Assembly (NCBI RefSeq): GCF_946479975.1
Contig: NZ_CAMLIX010000145.1
Location: forward strand, 1 to 13,435
Length of the DNA: 13,435 nucleotides
Direction: 5' to 3'
Source of the DNA: an uncultured Flavobacterium sp.
Lineage (GTDB): Bacteria > Bacteroidota > Bacteroidia > Flavobacteriales > Flavobacteriaceae
How positions within the stretch are numbered: the first letter of the stretch is position 1; each line of letters starts with the position of its first letter. The notes under the pieces are model-generated. The model was not told where the DNA came from. It saw only the letters and a list, made by a program, of their open reading frames with translations, and did no database searches. This document shows, one piece after another, positions 5,249-13,435 of the stretch. Made by a program: the position numbers and the translations under genes.

Positions 5249-8200
5249 TTATCTATTAGCCTGAATATAATCAGTCGGTGACATATTAAAGTGTTTTTGG
5301 AAATTTCTACCAAAACTCGTTTGCGATTTATAGCCGACCATTTCTGCGACTTCGTACATTTTAAAATTTTCATTTAATAACAATTCGGCTGCTCTTTTTA
5401 GACGCACGATATTGATCAATTCGTTCGGACTCAGATTGGTAATGTCTTTGATTTTTCTGTATAAGGTCGAACGGCTCATGTTCATGATTTCGGCAAGCGA
5501 TTCTACGCTTAAATCCTGATCTGTAATGTTTTTCAGAATTTCATCGTCGAGTTTTTTCAGGAATTTTTCGTCTGTTTTATTGTGTGCAATACTTTTAATG
5601 TGCGAAAGTGGCGAACTCGCATAATAATTCATGATTTGTCTTCGGTTTTCAATCAGATTGTGGGCTTGGACTTTTAAATAATCCATAGAAAAAGGTTTTG
5701 CAACATATGCATCTGCACCAACTTCTAATCCGTCAATTTGTGATTTTAGAGAGTTTTTAGCCGTCAATAAAATGACCGGAATATGACTTGTTTCTAGATT
5801 GGTTTTGATTTTTTTACACATCGTAATTCCGTCCATAATTGGCATGGTAACGTCTGAAATTACGAGTTGAATATTTTGATTATGAATAATTTTCAAAGCC
5901 TCTTCGCCGTTTTCTGCTTTTAAAATGGCGTAAGTTGATGCTAATTCTGTTGTAATGAAATTTAAAAGATCTTCATTGTCTTCAACGACTAAAATCTGTG
6001 GTTTTTCATTTTTAATTTCAACGGGTTCTTTTGGTATTTCAGTTTCCGTTTGTTCTTTCTCAGAATCGTTGTAAAACATAAATTCCTCCGCCTGATGCAA
6101 TGGAACAACTAATTCAAAAATATTATAATTTGAATCTCCAACTAATTCTAAACTTCCGTTATGCAGTTGCGCCAGCGAATGTGCCAGCGAAAGTCCAATT
6201 CCTGTTCCTGAAGCAATACTATTATCATCAACTCTAAAAAAGGGTTCGAAAATTTTGTTTTTTAAGTGAATTGGAATCACTTTTCCGTCATTTTTTACAA
6301 TTAAAGTCAGTTTCTTTTCGTCTCTAAATAGAGAAATGAAAACCTTTTTATTAGAATATTTAATGGCATTGTTGATCAAATTACTCAAAATCTTTTTGAA
6401 TGCTTCTTTATCAACAAAGGCATGAATATCTTTTTCGCCTAATTCTAATTCAAATTCAAGTTCACGTTCTTCAATTAACTGACTGAATCTCAAATGGAAA
6501 TTTCGAACCATCGAAGAAATATTCGCTTCGACAAAAGTCAATTTCAATCCGCCGATTTCAGATTTTCTAAAATCCAGTAATTCATTCACCAATTTCAATA
6601 AACGAGAAGTATTTTTCTTCATAATCGAAAGATGCTGCGGCACTTCTTCCAATTCGTGATTCAAACCTAAAAGCTTTTCCAACGGACCTTTAATCAAAGT
6701 CAGAGGCGTTCTGATTTCGTGCGCTACATTTGTAAAAAAGTCAATTTTTGCCTGATAGATTTCTTTCTCTTTTTCATCGTTTAAATGCTTTATTTTACGA
6801 TTGTTCTTGATCTGAGTAAGATTTTGAGAATAACGAATGATATAATAAAAACCAGTGCAAATCAATAAGATATAGAGCAAATAGGCATAAGTACTCGCAT
6901 AAAATGGAGGAAGAATTCGAATTTTAAGTTTTACTTCCTTACTCCAAACTCCAAAGCTGTTTAGCGATTTTACTTTAAAAACATAATCTCCAGGTGCCAA
7001 TTCGGTAAAGAAAACTTTGTTGTTCCTGCCTAAATAAACCCAATCGTTATTTACATTTTCGAGTTGATACCAATATTCTGTCAGTTCAGGAGCTGTAAAA
7101 TTTAACGATGCAAATTCTAGATTAAAAGAAGATTGGCTGTTGTTCAGTTCCAATTCATCAAGAAAAGAAATAGATTGTTCGATTGGCGATTCGGGGCTAT
7201 TTACTTCAATATCCTTATTATTTATCTGAAGATTAGTAATATAAATAAAAGGCGTGTATTTATTTTTACTGAAATGTTTCGGATTAAAACTGATCATTCC
7301 GTTCAGATTTCCAAAATACATATCGCCATTAACATCTTTAAAAGCAGAATTATAATTGAACTGATCGCTCAATAAACCATTTGCAGTCGTAAAAATCTTG
7401 ATGGTTTTATGATCAGATCCAAATCGTACCAAACCTTTAGACGTTGTTAGCCACAGATTTTTGGCGTCATCTTCTAAAATCGAATAGATAACATTACTTG
7501 GCATTCCGTCTTTTGTAGTAAATTTTTTAAAGGTATGTGTGTTTCGATCAACGAGATTTAAACCATTTTCTGTAGCAATCCACAAATTGTTGGCGCTATC
7601 TTCAAAAATGGTATTGATTGTATTGTTGCTAATGCTTTTCGGATTTTTATAATCATAAATAAAAACCTCTTTTTTCTTTGTTTTTGGATTATAGAACAAC
7701 AAACCGTCGCGGTAACTTCCTGCCCAGAGATTTCCGTCGCTGTCTTCTCTAAAATTGGTATAATGATACGTTTCCGGAAAGAATTTTAATATTTCAAAGT
7801 TATCTGTCGGTTCATTAAAACGATATAATCCTCTTGTAGTAACGACAATCAGGTCTTTGTTTTTCATTTCAGCGAAAGAGAAAATAAAATTACTCTGCAA
7901 ACCGCTTTTTTGGTCGTTCGCACTATAATGTTTAATCAGAGCGCCAGAATTTCGGTCTAAAACATCCAGACCGTGTTCGAAAGTTCCGACCCAGATTTTA
8001 TCTTTTCTGGGTAATAAAGCATGTATATTATAATAAGAAACTGGATAAGAAGTAAATTTCTTTGTTTTCGGATCAAAACGATTTAGTCCTGCATCTTCTG
8101 TTCCAATCCATAAATCGCCTTTCTCATCTTTATGAATTTCCCTTACAGCACTTCCGCTAATAGAATTTTGACCTTTCTGCGGAAAATATTTCTTAAACTG

Positions 8201-9178
8201 CGTATATTGTTTTTGATGATAATTGATGCCGCCAAAATACGTTCCAATCCATATACCATCTTCTTTATCAATTGTAATCGAGTAGGAGGCATTATCTGAA
8301 ATTGCATAAGGATCGTTGTAATTCTTGGTAAGGTTTACAGCCGTTTTGGTTTTCAAATTGTAAACATATACGCCAGATTCGCATGCAATCCAAAGTTCAT
8401 CGTCTCCTCTTTTTTTGAATTGGCGCACAAAAACCGGTTCTTTTACATCAAATTTTAATTCGCTGGTGGTTTTAGTTTTTCGATTATAAATCAGAATTCC
8501 GTGGTCCTGAGTTCCAATTGCGATATTTTCTTTATCAATTACAAAAATGATTGTGATTCTGAAGTTGACTTTATTAATAGGCGGATTTAAAGGAAAATTC
8601 TCAAAAGATAGATTTTCTTCAGAATAATGATAGATTTTATTGTAGGACGAAGCCCAGATCTCACCATTTGTATCGGGCGCAATAGATGTTGTAGGGAAGT
8701 ATTTATTAGTATTAAATGTGGTTGTTTGTTTCTTTTTTGGTGCATACTTATACAATATGTTGCCAGAAAGAAACCAAATGTTGCCTTTTCGGTCGTGATT
8801 GATGTCATTGATACGATCGCTGATGGCTTCATTGAAAACCGTGAAATGATCTAGCTTTTTATCGTAATGATACAACCCTTTGTCTGTTCCTACCCAAATG
8901 GTACCATCATATTCATGCATGGACTGAATATAATTGCTTCCTAAACTATGAATCGGGTCGCCATTACTTCTATAAGTTTTAAAACGATATCCATCAAAAC
9001 GGTTTAAACCATCTTTGGTTCCAAACCACATAAAGCCATCATTATCTTGTATTGAGGTCAAAACGGTATTGTTAGAAAGTCCTTCTTCAACCTGAAAATG
9101 TTTAAAATAATATTCTTGTGCGTACGAAGAACTTATTGAAAAAATGATAAACAATATAAAAAGCAAGAATTTACGCAT
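5249..9178 (-). CDS. Hybrid two-component system sensor/regulator (HTCS) of a polysaccharide utilization locus
   Basis: A 1309-residue protein joining sensor, kinase and transcription factor. A signal peptide (MRKFLLFILFIIFSISSSYA, cut near A20) exports the sensor to the periplasm. About 14 Reg_prop/propeller blades follow (residues ~30-650; motifs such as MWFGTKDGLNRFD, IWVGTDKGLYHYD and LWIGTEDAGLNRFD), enough for two seven-bladed propellers. Next come a Y_Y_Y domain (~680-752), a membrane helix (~760-781), HisKA with H820 (HEIRTPLTL), HATPase with N-box near 935 and GTGIGL at 991-996, a receiver with D1067, D1109 and K1161, and an AraC-type helix-turn-helix (~1220-1306). All catalytic residues are present. 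In known members, oligosaccharide binding between the propellers triggers phosphorylation and activation of the adjacent PUL. Divergent orientation from susC supports this role. I found no convincing promoter upstream of its ATG. Confidence 0.96.
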   Translation of the reverse strand: MRKFLLFILFIIFSISSSYAQEYYFKHFQVEEGLSNNTVLTSIQDNDGFMWFGTKDGLNRFDGYRFKTYRSNGDPIHSLGSNYIQSMHEYDGTIWVGTDKGLYHYDKKLDHFTVFNEAISDRINDINHDRKGNIWFLSGNILYKYAPKKKQTTTFNTNKYFPTTSIAPDTNGEIWASSYNKIYHYSEENLSFENFPLNPPINKVNFRITIIFVIDKENIAIGTQDHGILIYNRKTKTTSELKFDVKEPVFVRQFKKRGDDELWIACESGVYVYNLKTKTAVNLTKNYNDPYAISDNASYSITIDKEDGIWIGTYFGGINYHQKQYTQFKKYFPQKGQNSISGSAVREIHKDEKGDLWIGTEDAGLNRFDPKTKKFTSYPVSYYNIHALLPRKDKIWVGTFEHGLDVLDRNSGALIKHYSANDQKSGLQSNFIFSFAEMKNKDLIVVTTRGLYRFNEPTDNFEILKFFPETYHYTNFREDSDGNLWAGSYRDGLLFYNPKTKKKEVFIYDYKNPKSISNNTINTIFEDSANNLWIATENGLNLVDRNTHTFKKFTTKDGMPSNVIYSILEDDAKNLWLTTSKGLVRFGSDHKTIKIFTTANGLLSDQFNYNSAFKDVNGDMYFGNLNGMISFNPKHFSKNKYTPFIYITNLQINNKDIEVNSPESPIEQSISFLDELELNNSQSSFNLEFASLNFTAPELTEYWYQLENVNNDWVYLGRNNKVFFTELAPGDYVFKVKSLNSFGVWSKEVKLKIRILPPFYASTYAYLLYILLICTGFYYIIRYSQNLTQIKNNRKIKHLNDEKEKEIYQAKIDFFTNVAHEIRTPLTLIKGPLEKLLGLNHELEEVPQHLSIMKKNTSRLLKLVNELLDFRKSEIGGLKLTFVEANISSMVRNFHLRFSQLIEERELEFELELGEKDIHAFVDKEAFKKILSNLINNAIKYSNKKVFISLFRDEKKLTLIVKNDGKVIPIHLKNKIFEPFFRVDDNSIASGTGIGLSLAHSLAQLHNGSLELVGDSNYNIFELVVPLHQAEEFMFYNDSEKEQTETEIPKEPVEIKNEKPQILVVEDNEDLLNFITTELASTYAILKAENGEEALKIIHNQNIQLVISDVTMPIMDGITMCKKIKTNLETSHIPVILLTAKNSLKSQIDGLEVGADAYVAKPFSMDYLKVQAHNLIENRRQIMNYYASSPLSHIKSIAHNKTDEKFLKKLDDEILKNITDQDLSVESLAEIMNMSRSTLYRKIKDITNLSPNELINIVRLKRAAELLLNENFKMYEVAEMVGYKSQTSFGRNFQKHFNMSPTDYIQANR

Positions 9179-9552
9179 AGTTGTCTTTTTTATGATAAAA
9201 CACAGATTTAATCAAATCGTGTCAATGTTCTACAAAATGTTGCAAGGCACTCTTTTACTGACCATTTTTATGCAATTTGAATCATTTGAAAGAGATATTG
9301 ACACAAATGAAGCATTTTATTTTGAATAAAAAGCGCCTACTTTGAATTTTCAAAAATGATATTGATAATTTTTTAAGGTTAAAAATATGCTATCAATAAA
9401 ATTATGATTGAAAAAACCAACCATTAATAATTTTGAACCAAAATGAACAATTTATTTGTACAAGAAAGTATGATTTTTCTTTTTGTTCCCATTCCGGACG
9501 ATTAGAATTGACTATTTAGTAAACCAAACCACAAAAGAAAAAACTATCTAAA
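9179..9552. promoter_or_regulatory. Divergent regulatory gap with clustered TTTGAA motifs
   Basis: This 374-base non-coding gap separates the divergent HTCS and susC genes. TTTGAA occurs on the plus strand at 9276-9281, 9285-9290, 9321-9326, 9341-9346 and 9432-9437, and as TTCAAA at 9349-9354, which forms TTTGAA-TT-TTCAAA with the copy at 9341. An inverted pair GTGTCAAT (9219-9226) and ATTGACAC (9297-9304) flanks part of the cluster. These are candidate operators for the AraC-type domain of the HTCS; no published motif is being matched. The part after 9436 is an unusually long susC leader. Confidence 0.5.
9408..9435 (+). promoter_or_regulatory. Promoter of the susC/susD operon (TTG-N17-TAATTTTG)
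   Basis: TTG at 9408-9410 is followed after 17 bases by TAATTTTG at 9428-9435, an exact TAnnTTTG match. Transcription would start near 9442, leaving a leader of about 110 bases before ATG 9553. The TTTGAA motifs at 9276-9346 lie roughly 60-130 bases upstream of the -33 box, a reasonable place for an activator to bind. Confidence 0.65.
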
Positions 9553-12500
9553 ATGCAAAATTCAATGAAAACAAAGCTCACTCACTTTTTAACGAAGAGA
9601 TATTACCTCTTAGTTTTCTTTAGTTTATTACTGCAGCCGGCTTTTGCCCAACAAATAACCATAACGGGAAAAGTCACAGGTGCAACAGGAGAAGCAATTC
9701 CCTTTGCGAATGTTTTAATTAAAGGTACAAACAATGGCGCTGCTACAGATTTTGACGGAAGCTATAAAATTTCTGCAGCCGGAAATCAGACCTTGGTTTT
9801 TAGCTCACAAGGCTTTAAGTCAGCAGAAGTTGCCATTAACAATCAAACTTCTATCAATGTTACTTTGCAGGAAGATGCAATGAAACTAAACGAGATAGTC
9901 GTTGTAGGTTACGGAACGCAACAAAAGAAAGACCTTACAGGAGCGGTTTCTTTAGTAAAAGCTGAAGAAATCCAGAAACGTCAGGTTACTACAGTTGCCG
10001 ACGGATTGCAAGGTTTAGTTACTGGAGTTAAAGTTCGCGGAGGCGGACGCCCAGGACAAGAAGCGAATGTAGAGATTCGTGGACTTAAAAATCTTCAAAA
10101 TACAAATCCATTATATGTAATTGATGGATTGGTAACTTCTGGAAACAGAGATTTTAACCCAAATGACATCGAATCGATTCAGGTTTTAAAAGATGCTTCT
10201 GCCGCAGCAATCTACGGATCCCGCGCTGCGAATGGTGTGATTATCATTACCACCAAAAAAGGTAAAAAAGGACCATTAAAAGTTGAAGTTTCTGCAAAAA
10301 GTAGTATTACAACTATTCCACGTTATGATTTAATGGGAACTGAAGATTTTGCCAGATTGAATAATATGGCGTATGACAACGCCGGATTTACAAGACAAAA
10401 TTTAAATATGGCTGTCAATACAGATTGGCAGGATGCTACTTTTAAAACGGGAATAATGCAGGATTACAATGCCAGTTTTTCTGGAGGAAGTGATAACTCG
10501 TCTTTCTTTATGTCTGGGAATTATTTTGGAAATGAAGGAACGGTTGTCGGAACTGATTTTGACAGAATTTCATTTCGTGTAAATTCAAGCGGAACTAAAG
10601 GAATTTTTAGTATTGGAGAAAATTTAGCGATCAGTAATTCCAAAACAGATGAAATGGCTGGAAATCCAATTATTGATGTGTACAGAATGACGCCGACAAT
10701 TCCGCTTTACGATGCCGGAAATCCTGGAGGATATGGATATGGAAAACAAGGAGTTGCAGATACATTTGGTACCAATCCGTTAGCTATTTCCGATTTTGCT
10801 AATACGATTAATCAGAATTTTAGAATTAGAGGAAATATCTGGTCAGAATTAAAATTTGCTCCATGGTTGAAATACCGTTTCAATTTTGGATACGAAACTA
10901 GTTTTGACTCCTATAAATTCTTGAGAAAAGTTGGGAACTGGTCTTTAAATCAGCCAATTGATCCTTCGTATACAGATCAAAATAAAGGAAGATCTGAAAC
11001 TATGTTGTTTGAGAATACATTGACTTTCAAGAAAGAATTTGGAAAACATGACATTACGGTTTTAGTTGGTCAGACTTTTCAAAAAGACAAATACGACCAA
11101 ATTTATGGTCAGAAAAGAAATCTTCCAATAAACTCTGGAACAGGACAATATTATGATGTTTTAAATCAAGGAAATTCTCCTGTAGTTGGAGGTTTTATTA
11201 ATGAAGCTGCACTTGCATCTTATCTAGGAAGAATTGAATACAATTATGACAATCGTTATTTATTGAATGCTGTTTTAAGACGTGATGGATCATCAAGATT
11301 CAGTGATGAAAACAAATGGGGTAATTTCCCTTCTGTTTCTGCTGGATGGAGAGTTAGCAACGAATCTTTCTTCAAATCAGAATTCATTAAAGATTTAAAA
11401 TTAAGAGCGAGTTACGGAGAACTAGGTTCTGGAAACATTGGAAACTACGAGTACAAAAGCTTCGTGAATAATTTTGGACAAATTGTTTTAGGTAAAGATC
11501 AAACTTTATATCCTTCTGCAACACAGGTCAAATTATCAAACGCCCAGTTGCGTTGGGAGAAATTAAAACAAACCAACTTTGGTTTAGATTTAGGAGTTTT
11601 AAATAATGATTTACGTCTTACAGCAGATTATTTTATTGCCCGTACAGAAGATGTATTATTTGGTTTCCCAATCTTATTAACGACAGGAAATGATGGTGGA
11701 AACCCGATTTCTAACGCTGCAACTGTTGAAAACAAAGGTTTTGAATTGGAATTGGCTTACAGTAAAAAAATCAATGATTTCTCTTTTAATGCCTCTGTAA
11801 ACTTTACAAAAATCAACAATAAACTGGTTTCGTTAGGTAATGGACAAAATGAAAATATTTCAGGAAATACAATTACAAGAGCTGGTTTACCAGTAGGGAT
11901 GTGGTATGTTTTACAAACTGACGGATTGTTCCAAAATCAACAAGAAATTGACAACTACAAAAATGCTGAAGGAAAAGTAATTATGCCAGGTGCTGTTCCC
12001 GGAGATATTCGTTTTAAAGACATTAACGGCGACGGACAAATTTCAAGCACAGATAAAACGATTACCGGAAGTCCATGGCCAGAATTTGAAATGGGTTTAA
12101 ATGCCGGAGCAGAATACAAAGGTTTTGATTTTTCTATGAACTGGATCGGTTCGCACGGTGCTACTGTTTACAACGGATTTAGAAGTGTTGTAGATCGTTT
12201 TGATGACAATAGTAATTACAGAGCAGGTGTTAAGCCTTGGACTCCAGAAAATCCAAATACAGATTTTCCTAGAATTACAAAAGGTTCTACTTTAAATTCT
12301 AGAGGAGATAGTGATCGTTTCTTAGAAAATGGAGATTTTATCAGATTGAAATACGTTGGGTTTGGTTATAACATTCCTAAAAGTGTTTTAGAAAAATCTG
12401 GTATTTCTAGAGCAAGATTAACATTGTCTGCACAAAATATTATCACTATTACAAAATACAAAGGTTTAGATCCTGAGTTTACAAATGGTAATATTTTTGA

Positions 12501-12570
12501 AAGAGGCGTTGACAATGGTGCTTTCCCGAATCTTAAAACGTATTCTTTAGGTGTTGAGTTTGGCTTTTAA
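9553..12570 (+). CDS. SusC/RagA family TonB-linked outer membrane transporter
   Basis: A 1005-residue TonB-dependent outer-membrane barrel that should import oligosaccharides in partnership with the SusD-like protein encoded next. A signal peptide ends at AFA (residues 30-32) before QQ. A carboxypeptidase-regulatory-like domain (~36-110) follows, then the SusC/RagA signature NEIVVVGYGTQ (113-123) and the plug domain (~112-240) with DASAAAIYGSRAANGVIIITTKKG (214-237). The rest is the barrel, ending in an aromatic C-terminus (VEFGF) suited to BAM recognition. There is no N-terminal STN domain, which argues against control by an anti-sigma/ECF pair and fits HTCS control. A second in-frame ATG at 9565 (M5) would also leave a complete signal peptide, so the exact start is uncertain by four residues. 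The imported glycan cannot be named from sequence. Confidence 0.96.
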   Translation: MQNSMKTKLTHFLTKRYYLLVFFSLLLQPAFAQQITITGKVTGATGEAIPFANVLIKGTNNGAATDFDGSYKISAAGNQTLVFSSQGFKSAEVAINNQTSINVTLQEDAMKLNEIVVVGYGTQQKKDLTGAVSLVKAEEIQKRQVTTVADGLQGLVTGVKVRGGGRPGQEANVEIRGLKNLQNTNPLYVIDGLVTSGNRDFNPNDIESIQVLKDASAAAIYGSRAANGVIIITTKKGKKGPLKVEVSAKSSITTIPRYDLMGTEDFARLNNMAYDNAGFTRQNLNMAVNTDWQDATFKTGIMQDYNASFSGGSDNSSFFMSGNYFGNEGTVVGTDFDRISFRVNSSGTKGIFSIGENLAISNSKTDEMAGNPIIDVYRMTPTIPLYDAGNPGGYGYGKQGVADTFGTNPLAISDFANTINQNFRIRGNIWSELKFAPWLKYRFNFGYETSFDSYKFLRKVGNWSLNQPIDPSYTDQNKGRSETMLFENTLTFKKEFGKHDITVLVGQTFQKDKYDQIYGQKRNLPINSGTGQYYDVLNQGNSPVVGGFINEAALASYLGRIEYNYDNRYLLNAVLRRDGSSRFSDENKWGNFPSVSAGWRVSNESFFKSEFIKDLKLRASYGELGSGNIGNYEYKSFVNNFGQIVLGKDQTLYPSATQVKLSNAQLRWEKLKQTNFGLDLGVLNNDLRLTADYFIARTEDVLFGFPILLTTGNDGGNPISNAATVENKGFELELAYSKKINDFSFNASVNFTKINNKLVSLGNGQNENISGNTITRAGLPVGMWYVLQTDGLFQNQQEIDNYKNAEGKVIMPGAVPGDIRFKDINGDGQISSTDKTITGSPWPEFEMGLNAGAEYKGFDFSMNWIGSHGATVYNGFRSVVDRFDDNSNYRAGVKPWTPENPNTDFPRITKGSTLNSRGDSDRFLENGDFIRLKYVGFGYNIPKSVLEKSGISRARLTLSAQNIITITKYKGLDPEFTNGNIFERGVDNGAFPNLKTYSLGVEFGF

Positions 12571-12587
12571 TTTAAAAAAATAGCATA

Positions 12588-13435
12588 ATGAAAAAAATAA
12601 TAATAATAACCGCAGCTTTTCTAGGTCTTGTTTTTACAGCGTGTGAAAACGAATTAGACCTGAATAGCCCTAATGATATTACTACAGATCAATATTGGAA
12701 AACTGAAACGGATGCTCAAGCGGGTGTAAACTCAATTTATGCCATGTTTTACAAAGACGGTCTTTGGGCAAGATGGATGTATTTTCGTTTAGACCTAACT
12801 TCTGATGAAGGATATAGTGTAAGTCCATGGACGGAATTGGCAGATTGGACGAGATTCAATTATATCAATTATAATTTTTGGGAAGGAAATGCCGTAACAT
12901 GGAGAGATACTTACAAAGCGATCTTTAGATGTAATCAGGTTTTGGCAAATGTTCCAAATATCACTTTTCAAAATGAAGATGATAAAAAGAAAATTATTGC
13001 TCAGGCAAAGTTTTTTAGAGCATTACATTACTATTATGCAGCTGTAATCTGGGAAGATATTCCGTTGGTTTTAGATCCGTCTACACCAGCAGACTTGCCA
13101 CAGCAGAAAAAGGTAGCAGAAATTTGGGCTCAGGTTGAAAAAGATTTAAATGAAGCTTTTGAAGATTTGCCAGGAAGCTGGGGAACAGATCAATTGGGTA
13201 GACCTGATAAAGGTGCCGCAAAAGCTTTTCTTGCCAAAACCTACATGCAGCAACGTAAATGGGCTGAAGCTAAAACGGCTTTAGAATATTTAATTACCGG
13301 AGCAGGAGCGAAGTATAGCTTGGTGTCTAACTACAGAGACAATTTTACAGATACCAACGAAAACAACAGCGAATCTGTTTTTGAAATCCAGTTTGGAGAT
13401 CAGAGAAAAGGTGGAACTGGAGAAGATCAGAATGC
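12588..13435 (+). CDS. SusD/RagB family nutrient-binding outer membrane lipoprotein (3' end beyond window)
   Basis: The first 282 codons are visible and the frame stays open to the window edge. This is the surface glycan-binding partner of the SusC transporter, forming the lid of the complex. A lipoprotein signal peptide (MKKIIIITAAFLGLVFTAC) places the lipidated cysteine at residue 19. The acidic residues just after it (CENELDL) resemble the Bacteroidota lipoprotein export signal for the cell surface. SusD features include the early DLNSPNDITTDQYWKTETDA segment, the TPR-like AQAKFFRALHYYYAAVIWEDIPLV stretch (138-161) and PDKGAAKAFLAKTYM (206-220). It begins 17 bases after the susC stop codon with no promoter between, so the two genes are co-transcribed. 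Family members run about 480-600 residues, so roughly half is missing. Confidence 0.95.
   Translation, partial: MKKIIIITAAFLGLVFTACENELDLNSPNDITTDQYWKTETDAQAGVNSIYAMFYKDGLWARWMYFRLDLTSDEGYSVSPWTELADWTRFNYINYNFWEGNAVTWRDTYKAIFRCNQVLANVPNITFQNEDDKKKIIAQAKFFRALHYYYAAVIWEDIPLVLDPSTPADLPQQKKVAEIWAQVEKDLNEAFEDLPGSWGTDQLGRPDKGAAKAFLAKTYMQQRKWAEAKTALEYLITGAGAKYSLVSNYRDNFTDTNENNSESVFEIQFGDQRKGGTGEDQN

Noticed and set aside
5143..5373. Minus-strand 76-codon frame overlapping the HTCS 3' end
   Set aside because: It overlaps the conserved AraC-domain coding region in another frame and crosses the hairpin and TTTGGAATTT repeats.
8587..8854. Opposed small frames within the HTCS propeller region
   Set aside because: Both are out-of-frame shadows of a continuous, well-conserved sensor domain.
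9144..9329. Plus-strand 61-codon frame before susC
   Set aside because: It overlaps the HTCS signal-peptide codons and the candidate operator cluster, and has no promoter or family resemblance.
9179..9360. A standard TTG/TAnnTTTG promoter for the HTCS gene on the minus strand
   Set aside because: The best matches (reverse complements of CAAAATGT at 9233 and CAAAAATG at 9351) miss one or two -7 positions and lack a spaced -33 TTG.
1..13435. A new defence system, phage or mobile genetic element
   Set aside because: Every sizeable gene belongs to a recognisable housekeeping, regulatory or nutrient-uptake family; no transposase, integrase, toxin or nuclease gene was seen.

Overview
The window looks like a chromosomal segment of a Flavobacterium-like member of the Bacteroidota. 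The DNA is AT-rich. Candidate promoters follow the Bacteroidota pattern (TTG, about 17-23 bases, TAnnTTTG), and starts lack Shine-Dalgarno sequences. The window also holds a SusC/SusD pair beside a one-protein hybrid two-component regulator, an arrangement typical of this phylum. The species cannot be fixed from the sequence alone.

Layout. 1-607 is non-coding and repeat-rich: a long imperfect inverted repeat (28-140), then two copies of a ~130-base direct repeat (189-317 and 367-496). 608-2125 holds a zinc-free MDR oxidoreductase and a small DoxX-family membrane protein, closed by a strong intrinsic terminator (2148-2183). 2420-3157 encodes a CPBP (Abi/CAAX-type) intramembrane metalloprotease with its own promoter. 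3208-5075 is a LytS-type histidine kinase and LytTR response regulator operon whose genes overlap by one base. The kinase start is best placed at ATG 3208, because an upstream in-frame TTG lies inside a promoter -7 element. 5076-5248 is a repeat-rich gap between converging genes.

5249-9178 (minus strand) is a full-length 1309-residue hybrid two-component system: signal peptide, 14 propeller-blade motifs, Y_Y_Y domain, one membrane helix, HisKA, HATPase, receiver and AraC-type DNA-binding domain. Diverging from it across a 374-base regulatory gap are a SusC/RagA TonB-dependent transporter (9553-12570) and a SusD-like surface lipoprotein (12588 to the window edge, incomplete). Together these form the regulatory and uptake end of a polysaccharide utilization locus. 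The regulator would sense a glycan fragment in the periplasm and switch on the susC/susD operon. SusD and SusC would bind and import the oligosaccharide at the cell surface. The degradative enzymes would lie beyond the right edge, so the substrate cannot be named.

I see no phage, insertion sequence, CRISPR array, tRNA or rRNA, and no clearly new multi-gene system. The most useful leads are the TTTGAA-rich regulatory gap at 9276-9437, the corrected kinase start, the protease next to the LytS/LytTR pair, and the non-coding repeat families.
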